From: Candidatus Ancillula trichonymphae ImTpAt
Lineage (GTDB): Bacteria; Actinomycetota; Actinomycetes; Actinomycetales; Bifidobacteriaceae
Length of the DNA: 28,247 bases
NCBI GenBank assembly: GCA_000485475.1
Contig: AXYY01000006.1
Coordinates: forward strand, 1 to 28,247
Direction of reading: 5' to 3'
Made by a program: the position numbers and the translations under genes
The notes under the pieces: model-generated
The model's input: the letters and a program-made list of their open reading frames with translations, nothing else
Told to the model about the DNA's origin: nothing
Databases searched by the model: none
Part shown: one piece after another, positions 15,228 through 22,037 of the stretch
Position numbering within the stretch: the first letter of the stretch is position 1
How the letters are laid out: each line of letters begins with the position of its first letter

Positions 15228-15912
15228 ATGTTGAAACATTTGGTGCGGCTCGTTTGGCCCTTGAACTGTTCGGGATGTGGTGAATACGATGTGCATTTAT
15301 GTTCGAGTGCATTTATGTTCGAAGTGTGAAGAAGTGATGAAGACTTCAATTCTTCGTTTGATTGAAGACAGGGAGTGTAGGGCCGTCCAGTTTATGCCGC
15401 TTTTCCTACACCTCATCCGTGCGGCGCGTAGTGTTGGCATTTAAGGACGGTGGAAGACTTGACATGTTGCCATACATTCGGTATGCGATGCGTAAGGCAA
15501 CTAGTAATTTGCTAAAACGAGAAGAAGTGCGTCTGCAAGATGTTGCCTGTATCCTGTGTACCGTCATCGTTCTCGTCGCTCAAGCGTCGTCAGATGCTGC
15601 AAACTCAACACCTCGCAAGTGCGGTTGTGGCTCAACTGTGCCAGCGCCACTGAACTTGACATTCTGAAGCAGCGCACAAAAAAGAAGCAGGTTAACTACT
15701 CTGGACAGCAACGAGCCAAGAATAAGCATGGAAGTATAAAACTCAAGTTCAGCAAAAACTTGAAGTTGGCTAAACAGCAAGAAACTCGCAGTATTATACT
15801 AGTTAATGACATTCTCACAACTGAATCGACAATTCAGGAGTGCATACGAGTGCTTGAAGATGCGGGTTTTCAGGTTGTTTTATGCTTGTACTTTGTGCAA
15901 CTGGTAGATTAG
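15228..15912 (+). pseudogene. comF: ComF-family phosphoribosyltransferase-like protein, broken
   Basis: The frames spell a ComF order: an N-terminal zinc ribbon (NCSGCGEYDVHLC, then SKCEE after a shift), SSVRRVVLAFKDGGRLDML, VPSS...LKRRQMLQTQHLASAVVAQL, then LKQRTKKKQ and SIILVNDILTTESTIQECIRVL. ComF proteins support DNA uptake in competent bacteria. At least four frame changes occur (near 15306, 15410, 15550 and 15655). The first is caused by a perfect 16-bp tandem duplication; removing one copy restores the second Cys pair. The PRPP loop also differs from the usual VDDVVTTGAT (Asp to Asn, Gly to Glu). The stop TAG overlaps the stop of the convergent CCA-adding enzyme gene. Confidence 0.8.
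15291..15322 (+). repeat. 16-bp tandem duplication inside comF
   Basis: GTGCATTTATGTTCGA occurs twice in a row, 15291-15306 and 15307-15322, with no mismatch. Sixteen is not a multiple of three, so the duplication shifts the comF frame and produces a TGA about 10 codons later. With one copy deleted, the frame reads DVHLCSKCEE. Confidence 0.9.
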
Positions 15913-17333
15913 AGGTTCTTCTTTGCCCATTCTTTTAGTATTGAAATCAGTTCATCTTTTTCAACAACACCATGCTCTAGACGGTAGTTCAGCAGGAACT
16001 TGTAGGCTTTTCCAATCTTCGGCCCATCTTGCGGCCCTGAACTGAGCCCAAGTGTCTCCATTATCTCAAACCCGTTCAGTTCTGGTCGAATTGCCTCCAG
16101 TTCCTCCTGTTTCTGCAACTTGCGAATTCTGCATTCCAAGTCGTTGCACGCAGTTGACAAAATGTTGCTCTTGCGCTTATTCTTGGTGGTAACATCTGAG
16201 CGCGTGATAATTAACAGCTTGTTTAACGCATCACCAGCGTCGTTTGCAAATCTACGAACTGCGGAATCAGTCCAGCCAGAGTCAAGATAACCGTAAAAAC
16301 GCATGTGCAGTTCGATAAGTTTTCCAACAGTTTCAACAACTTTTTTGTCATAATGCAACTTTCTGAGGCGTTTTTTAGCAATTGCACTACCAACAACATC
16401 GTGCCCGTAGAAAGTTACCGTTCCTCTATTCGTGAACCGTCTAGTTTTGGGCTTACCGATGTCATGCAATAATGCAGCCAGTCGTAATATTAAATCAGGT
16501 GAAGTGTCATCATCCACTTCTTTGAACCTGTTCTCGTATTCAATTGAATTCTCAAGCACTTTCAGCGAGTGCTCGTAAACATCTTTGTGGTGGTGTGATG
16601 CGTCAACCTGCATTTTCAGGTCCTCAAGTTCAGGTAGTACATAGTCGTTGAGCCCGGAATCTACAAGTGCGTTTATGCCAAGAGCCGGATTCGGTCCAGT
16701 GATTATTTTGGTCAACTCATCGCGTATTCTTTCTGCAGAAATAATCGACAACCTCTCTTTCATCAGCGTAATTGCTGCAGCAGTTTCAATTTCAATTGTG
16801 AAGTTCAGCGTTGAGTGGAACCGAACAGCTCTGAGCATCCGCAGTGGATCGTCGTCGAAACTCTTCGCTGGTTCAATCGGAGTTCGCAGCATACCCTTGT
16901 TGAGATCCGTTAATCCAGAGAATGGGTCGACTAATTCAAGACCTGGTAGTCTGAGCGCCATCGCATTTATTGTGAAATCTCTTCTACTGAGGTCACCTTC
17001 CAGGACTTTGCCAAACTTCACCAGTGGTTTTCGCGAACTGGAGTCGTATTCATCTGTGCGGTAAGTGGTAATTTCTAGTTGTACGTATGAACTTTCATAC
17101 ATTTTTCTACCACCGATTGTTCCGAAGTCCTTGCCAATGTCCCAGATGTCATCAAACCAGTCTTTGCAGAGTTCGAAGATCTCATCTGGGCCCGCACTAG
17201 TCGTAAAGTCCAAGTCCGGACTCGCCCTTTTCAGGAACAGATCGCGCACCGAGCCTCCAACCAGTGCCAATTCACATCCGCTCGCCTCGAACAACCTGCC
17301 CAATTCAACTGCTAATGGATGTACTTCAAACAT
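15909..17333 (-). CDS. pcnB: CCA tRNA nucleotidyltransferase (class II, with HD domain)
   Basis: 474 residues. Adds or repairs the 3' CCA of tRNAs. Class II nucleotidyltransferase motifs: GGSVRD at 26-31, DLDF with Asp40 and Asp42 as metal ligands, and RRDFTINAMA at 117-126. A central RNA-binding region follows, then an HD domain (HHHKDVYEHSLKVL near 246-259, LLHDIGKPKT near 290), as in actinobacterial homologues. SD AGGGAG lies 5 nt before the ATG. Its promoter is probably the - strand half of the palindrome at 17414-17451, giving a leader of about 100 nt. Head-to-head with the DUF6049-like gene and murJ, the standard actinobacterial arrangement. Confidence 0.94.
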   Translation of the reverse strand: MFEVHPLAVELGRLFEASGCELALVGGSVRDLFLKRASPDLDFTTSAGPDEIFELCKDWFDDIWDIGKDFGTIGGRKMYESSYVQLEITTYRTDEYDSSSRKPLVKFGKVLEGDLSRRDFTINAMALRLPGLELVDPFSGLTDLNKGMLRTPIEPAKSFDDDPLRMLRAVRFHSTLNFTIEIETAAAITLMKERLSIISAERIRDELTKIITGPNPALGINALVDSGLNDYVLPELEDLKMQVDASHHHKDVYEHSLKVLENSIEYENRFKEVDDDTSPDLILRLAALLHDIGKPKTRRFTNRGTVTFYGHDVVGSAIAKKRLRKLHYDKKVVETVGKLIELHMRFYGYLDSGWTDSAVRRFANDAGDALNKLLIITRSDVTTKNKRKSNILSTACNDLECRIRKLQKQEELEAIRPELNGFEIMETLGLSSGPQDGPKIGKAYKFLLNYRLEHGVVEKDELISILKEWAKKNL

Positions 17334-17413
17334 TCAACTCCCTGTTATTTTCTGCACACACACGAACAACAAACACGAACCTCCGCAGTGTAAAAATGCC
17401 GCTTAGCTAGACA

Positions 17414-17451
17414 TGTGGTATAATTAAGGTATATGCGCTTATTATACCACA
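17414..17451. promoter_or_regulatory. Face-to-face extended -10 promoters in an 11-bp inverted repeat
   Basis: TGTGGTATAAT (17414-17424) and its exact complement ATTATACCACA (17441-17451) are 16 bp apart. The left arm is an extended -10 for the + strand: the ATG at 17433 lies eight bases after the hexamer, giving a leaderless start. The right arm, within codons 3-7 of that gene, is an identical extended -10 for the - strand with a predicted start near 17434, leading to pcnB. The two polymerases would face each other across a few bases and probably exclude one another. The - strand promoter is inferred only from sequence. No good -35 is visible on either side. Confidence 0.6.
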
Positions 17452-18074
17452 AAGTTACATCACGCGCTAGAAATAAAAAACACTTGATGAATTATTTAGC
17501 AGTTGTTGTGTTTTCCGGGTTGTTTATGCAGCTTCTACACATCAACCTGTTAGTGCATGATGTTGTATATGCGAACAGCCAGATGAGTAGTTCAGCTCAA
17601 AGTAATAGTGCGCTTAGTGATCTTCCCAGTAGTGCAAAAAACAAGATTAGTATTAACAAACTGGATACCGTTCAGTTGATCTCGGAGACAGGGAGCATAC
17701 CGTTGACGATAATCAATGATCTTGATAGGGATGTGGTGCTCAAGCTTGATGCAACTTCTGAGGATTCGAATCGGCTTGGAGTTTGGGGACTTGATCAGGT
17801 GTTTGTGCACGCGAACAGTGAACAAAAAGTTGCACTTCCAATTCATGCGAGGACGAACGGAATTGTTACAATTACAACTCATCTGAAGTCCAGAAATCTG
17901 GATTTTGGCAAGATGTCCTTTGATGTGCACATAACCCGGGCGGTTGGAGATGTTCTTTCCGCAGTATTCTACACGCTAATAGCTCTACTGCTGTTGCTGG
18001 GCATTTTCCGCACCATCCGCATACACAGGAGACTCAGGAGCAAGTTGCCTGAACAAAAACAGGTGGATAATTGA
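17433..18074 (+). CDS. Short DUF6049-like membrane protein
   Basis: 213 residues. N-terminal hydrophobic segment at about 20-36 with DVVYANS as a possible cleavage site; Ser-rich stretch 47-70; a beta-rich domain about 88-168 (IPLTIINDLDRDVVLKL, then VALPIHARTNGIVTITTHL); a transmembrane segment at about 173-193 and a basic cytoplasmic tail. The beta domain and position between the CCA-adding enzyme and murJ match the C-terminal part of actinobacterial DUF6049 proteins (Rv3909 type), which are usually several hundred residues. This copy keeps only the membrane-proximal part, yet has an open frame, a promoter and a leaderless ATG, so it looks like a reduced working gene rather than debris. Role unknown, presumably linked to cell-envelope synthesis with MurJ. 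Its stop overlaps the murJ start (TTGA). Confidence 0.75.
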   Translation: MRLLYHKVTSRARNKKHLMNYLAVVVFSGLFMQLLHINLLVHDVVYANSQMSSSAQSNSALSDLPSSAKNKISINKLDTVQLISETGSIPLTIINDLDRDVVLKLDATSEDSNRLGVWGLDQVFVHANSEQKVALPIHARTNGIVTITTHLKSRNLDFGKMSFDVHITRAVGDVLSAVFYTLIALLLLLGIFRTIRIHRRLRSKLPEQKQVDN

Positions 18075-19720
18075 GTGTCGTACCAAACTCGGTCCTGCTC
18101 TCGTTGATGACCCTTTTGGCGCGGGTAACTGGTCAAGTCCGTGCGATTTTGCTTGTGGCTGCGATTGGAGCAACTGGATATGTTGCAGATGCGTTTGATG
18201 TTGCGAATAACGTACCCACCACGTTAAATGTTCTACTGACCACAGGGATTTTCAACGTAATTCTGGTCCCGCAGATTACTCGTACGCGCAAATTCAAGAA
18301 TGCAGATGAGCGTGTAAGTAAGATGATGATATTTGCAGGTTTAGTTATTTTTCTACTTACGGTTCTGTTGACACTTTTCAGCGGAATTATTATAACAGCA
18401 GTTGCGAGCGGCGATTGGAGTGCTCAGCAGCGGTTGTTGGCAGTTAGTTTCGGTTTCTGGTGTATGCCGCAAGTTTTTTTCTACGGCCTTTATGCATTAC
18501 TTGGACAAGTTTTGGCAGCAAGAGAGAGGTTCGTTGCATATGGTTTTGCCCCAGTTTTCAACAACATCATCTCATCTGCGATTCTGGTCACATTCATATT
18601 CGTAAACGGCGGTTTTGGGCACAGAATCGCACTTGAAGATATGACCAGCGAGAAAATAACATTACTAGCGCTAGGTTCCACAGTTGCAATTGCCGCTCAA
18701 GCACTTATACTGGTTGTTCCGCTTATCCACAGTGGTTTCCACTTCAAGTTGAAGTTCGGCGTACACGGTTTCGGGCTCAGGAATATCAGTAAACTTGCAG
18801 TTTGGTCGTTCTTGATGATGTCAATTGAACAACTAGTCGCATTGTTCTGCGTGAAAATCGTTTCAGGCGCGCCGAATGTTGCGGCTCAAAGAGGACTTCC
18901 AGCTGATGAAGTCGTGAACATTGGCGGGAATGCCGCATATACAACAGCAATTGTCATCTTCGCAGTCGCACACTCACTCATAACAGTAACACTTATGACT
19001 ACGCTTTTTACGCGCATTAGCAAAAGTGCATCGGTTGGTGATCTGCGCGAAGTTAGTAGAGATTTATTAAAAGGAATCAACTTCATAATTCTACTGATTA
19101 CATTTACAACTGCCGTTTTTTTGATCCTGAATGTGCCAGTTGTTCGCGTTTTGATACCATCCGCATATTCGAAAAGTTGTAGTGTAATTGCGCTTGGAGT
19201 TGCCGCACTTTCCTTGAGGCTCATCCCCGCAGGAATCTACCAGATGACTTCGCGCGTGTTCTTCGCTTTTGGAAGAGTTCGCAACCTGTTTGTTATCGAG
19301 GTTCCGGAGCATTTAATACTTATCCTACTTGTTCTCTTGACCGTGCACTTTTTGGATCCCGCATGGTGGATTTTCGGGGTTTGTATCAGCGGCGCGGTTG
19401 CGTATGTATTTGCAGCACTTGCGGTTCTCTTTGCCGCAAAAGCGCAGATTCTGAGGCGATACTTTAACTTGTCGATAATTGCTCGCACGCTGATCAGGTG
19501 TTCATTTGCCGCACTAACTGCGGGATTATCCGGCAAAATCCTAAAAGAAGTTGTATTTCATGGCATTGACTTTGCGTGTGCATCTTGGTGGTTTTCACTA
19601 CTTTGTGTGGCACTACTCGGAGGCGTTATGTTGTTCGTGTACTGCGCAGTTTGCAAAGCGTTCAGAGTGCGCGAACTTGAAGTCCTGATTGCAAAACTAC
19701 GCGGTAGAGTATTTCGCTGA
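18071..19720 (+). CDS. murJ: Lipid II flippase MurJ (MviN family)
   Basis: 549 residues, hydrophobic throughout with about 14 transmembrane segments. Moves lipid II across the membrane for peptidoglycan synthesis. The conserved N-terminal region is clear: LLARVTGQVRAILL with the arginine near 24, ADAFDVANNVPTTLNVLLTTG, and VLVPQ-like VILVPQITR; GQVLAARERFVAYGFAPVFNNI follows. The start is TTG overlapping the previous stop by 4 nt, with AGGTGG upstream; no in-frame ATG or GTG lies near. There is no C-terminal pseudokinase domain as in mycobacterial MviN. It ends with a basic tail, followed by intergenic hairpin B; no standard terminator is visible. Confidence 0.94.
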   Translation: MSVVPNSVLLSLMTLLARVTGQVRAILLVAAIGATGYVADAFDVANNVPTTLNVLLTTGIFNVILVPQITRTRKFKNADERVSKMMIFAGLVIFLLTVLLTLFSGIIITAVASGDWSAQQRLLAVSFGFWCMPQVFFYGLYALLGQVLAARERFVAYGFAPVFNNIISSAILVTFIFVNGGFGHRIALEDMTSEKITLLALGSTVAIAAQALILVVPLIHSGFHFKLKFGVHGFGLRNISKLAVWSFLMMSIEQLVALFCVKIVSGAPNVAAQRGLPADEVVNIGGNAAYTTAIVIFAVAHSLITVTLMTTLFTRISKSASVGDLREVSRDLLKGINFIILLITFTTAVFLILNVPVVRVLIPSAYSKSCSVIALGVAALSLRLIPAGIYQMTSRVFFAFGRVRNLFVIEVPEHLILILLVLLTVHFLDPAWWIFGVCISGAVAYVFAALAVLFAAKAQILRRYFNLSIIARTLIRCSFAALTAGLSGKILKEVVFHGIDFACASWWFSLLCVALLGGVMLFVYCAVCKAFRVRELEVLIAKLRGRVFR

Positions 19721-19738
19721 TCTGCGCGCGCAACAATA

Positions 19739-19767
19739 GCGTTTGCTCCGCAAACTCCGCTAAAACC
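19739..19767. repeat. Intergenic hairpin element B
   Basis: GCG-TTTGC-TCC-GCAAA-C followed by TCCGCTAAAACCC; the stem GTTTGC/GCAAAC is perfect with loop TCC. It aligns with element C (21793-21827), where both the stem and the ACTCC-C-TAAAA-CCC flank recur with changed bases. It lies between murJ and the surface-protein promoter. Confidence 0.5.
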
Positions 19768-19768
19768 C

Positions 19769-19885
19769 GTGCTATACTTAAAGTCAACTGAAAATTTACT
19801 TAAATTTCATAAAACAACTTAACAAGCGGGAGGGGGGATAATTGCGAGTGATGATATTTGTCTTTATTTAAGGAGATGTAAGTTT
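19769..19885 (+). promoter_or_regulatory. Promoter and leader of the SLH surface-protein gene
   Basis: CGTGC-TATACT (-10 at 19773-19778) gives a start near 19785 and a leader of about 100 nt, unlike the leaderless genes elsewhere. The leader contains a block, 19791-19830, that recurs at 28121-28160 with 34 of 40 identical positions and no gap (core AACTTAACAAG-C/T-GGG). A purine-rich GGGAGGGGGG follows at 19828-19837. SD AAGGAG lies 10 nt before the ATG. Confidence 0.55.
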
Positions 19886-21667
19886 ATGAACAAGAAAACG
19901 ACGTTTAAGCGCGTTACCTGCGCTGTTTCCGCGACCAGTTTGGCATTGTTGCTAAGCTTGGTTTGCTCCTACCCCTAGTGCGAGTTATGCTGAGGACATT
20001 AAGAAAATTGATGACGGTACGCTTGCTGTGACGGGTGGTGTCTATGAAAACTATGCTAAGACAGGTTTGATCACACACGACAAGGGTCATAATAAACCTG
20101 AAAAGCACCTGTTGTGGGACCGAGTGATGCCACTACCGCCATTAACCGGGGTACCGAATTTGTCAATGATAAAAGTGAATCTTTTGCTCAGGCTGAGGAG
20201 GGGTACCACGAGTGCCGTACCAAATGGTTTGCTGTTCGGTGATTCCAACGTAGCTAATGCGATTTGCGGTTATTTTAAATCGAACGGTGATGCAATTAAC
20301 CTTGGGGCTAACAGTGTAATCAGTAACGCAGGAGAGGTATAGCGAACGGCTCGGTCAAGAGTGGCGTATCAGTAGATTTTAAGGTGTATAATGAAGCTGA
20401 GTCGACTGGTTCACCTTGATTTCAAGGTGGTAAGCACTTCAAAGGAACTGAGCAAACAGTTGACAAAGTCAACACCTTGAAGCTCAAGGATTCTACTTGG
20501 ACAGACGATCAATACATTGATCTCACTTGCGGTCATATTGCTACTACTACAAAAGGAGAAAGCGAGCCTACTACTACACTACTACACAAAATATACGCAC
20601 ACCTCTCATAATGTTCCTGGAATGACAGATCTTGTGAAACTTATGAGAACGTGTGAGTCTAAAGAAGGAAAGAAGCACTACGTTTTTATCGAGGTGGCTA
20701 ATGGTTCTGCAAAGGTTCAAGGTGAGGGAACTCTCGTGGTGAATGTTGAAGCACCAGGAACACTTCCCGCAGTTGATGTTAACGGAAAAGGTAATTTCGG
20801 ACTACCAAAGGATGGAAAGAGACCACTTGCTGTTGAAGGTAAAAGTAGAATATGGTGACGAAGCTAGTAAGAAGTATGTTAAGATTGAGGGTCTCAAGTC
20901 GGATGGTACATGTGTCGGACGGTTGTACCATTAAAGGACTGGAATCCGGTGTAGCAACAACAATAAGGGTTCAATCTGCTGCATTGGAAGGCTTTGTGGG
21001 GTGCTACTAGTCTAAACGAGTATACCGTTGCAGTTCCTACTGCTGTTCCAACTCCAACAGTTGATTTTGCCAATGTGGTATTCGCTGCTACTGGTGAGGA
21101 TGCACAGTTCAAGGACTACATCAAAACACTACTTGCTCTAAATATCACAACTGGTGTAAAAGATGCGAATGGTAAGATCTACTTCTTCGGTGATAACAGC
21201 GTCACTCGTGGACAAGTTGCTACGTTCTTATTCAGGGCTAAAGGTTTAGCGGCGAAGGATGTATCTGCTGCTGATGTGAACAATAGTTTCTCTGACTCGA
21301 AGATCATCAATTCAATGCTGCAATCGCATGGTTGATGAAAGAGGGGTATGCAAAGGGAATTGACGACAAGTTTTACCCAGATGCACCTGTTAAGCGCGCG
21401 GAGCTTGCTAAGCTGATTGTCAAGGTGCTAAATCTTGGCGAACTAGAAGTTCTATCTACTGATATTTTCAGTGATGTTGATGACCAAACAGTTGCAGACA
21501 AAGATGTTCGTGAAGCAATTCAGGTTCTGAAAAACTTGAAGATTGTGAGTGGATTGAACGGCAAATTCTACCCAGCAACTGAAATCACTCGTGGACAAAC
21601 TGCGCGGATCATTGCTGAGGCACTGGAAGCACCAGCAAAACTTGCTCCTGCAGAATCAGCGGCATAA
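19886..21667 (+). pseudogene. Secreted SLH-domain (S-layer type) protein, frameshifted
   Basis: Signal peptide MNKKTTFKR...SLALLLSLVC is cut by a shift and TAG at 19976; the next frame gives PSASYAEDIKKIDDGTLAV, an expected mature N-terminus. The middle, about 20030-20990, consists of short pieces in changing frames (FKSNGDAINLGANS, KGNFGLPKDGKRPL). Three C-terminal SLH domains are well preserved: about 21061-21255 (TTGV...NSVTRGQVATFLFRAKG), 21290-21435 (after a one-base shift near 21310: FNAAIAWLMKEGYAKG...FYPDAPVKRAELAKLI) and 21465-21640 (FSDVDD...FYPATEITRGQTARII). SLH domains bind proteins to cell-wall polymers. At least six interruptions; no full-length product is possible. A strong terminator follows. 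Confidence 0.85.
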
Positions 21668-21708
21668 GTGCTTGTGCTGCTATGAGAGACTTTAAGAAGA
21701 CTGTAAAG

Positions 21709-21739
21709 AAAACGGGGCATGCGCCCCGTTTTCCCTTTT
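21709..21739 (+). terminator. Strong intrinsic terminator after the SLH gene
   Basis: Perfect 10-bp stem AAAACGGGGC / GCCCCGTTTT (21709-21718 with 21723-21732), loop ATGC, then CCC and TTTT. It starts 42 nt after the stop of the SLH pseudogene. The stem is nearly symmetric, so it may also stop - strand transcription. Confidence 0.85.
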
Positions 21740-21792
21740 ATATACTGTGTTTCACTCCGTTAAACGCGACCTGATTTGCGACCTGCGCAAAA

Positions 21793-21827
21793 GCGTTCTG
21801 CGATGCAGAGAACTCCACTAAAAACCC
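21793..21827. repeat. Intergenic hairpin element C
   Basis: GCGTTCTGC-GAT-GCAGAGAAC, followed by TCCACTAAAAACCC. It aligns with element B at the same relative positions, with changes in both stem arms that keep pairing. GCGCACCTGCGC follows at about 21830. The stretch 21740-21906 holds no gene. Confidence 0.45.
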
Positions 21828-21906
21828 TGCGCACCTGCGCAATAGGACGAAATTCCGCCATTCTTACAACCTCCTAAACATTTTTTTAAAAAATTTATAA
21901 AAATAC

Positions 21907-21936
21907 TTGACAGATGGTGCGGAAGTGTGTTATAAT
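21907..21936 (+). promoter_or_regulatory. Consensus promoter of the large surface-protein unit
   Basis: TTGACA (21907-21912), 18-bp spacer ending GTGTGT, TATAAT (21931-21936). An A/T block upstream (about 21880-21906) resembles an UP element. The predicted start near 21943 gives a leader of about 95 nt before the ATG at 22038. A very strong promoter that now drives broken genes. Confidence 0.85.
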
Positions 21937-22037
21937 GGGATTCGTTGTTCTTGTACGAGAGCAATGTGCGTGGAAAAATGCGCGTAGATGAGCTAATTGT
22001 AATAGATTAAATGGAAGAGTTGAAAGGTAGATATCCA

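Noticed and set aside
16648..17064. Long antisense frame (138 codons) opposite pcnB, and similar long frames opposite ftsH, thiF, argB, argD and ftsY
   Set aside because: They lie opposite well-supported genes, have no SD or promoter, and show no recognisable motif.
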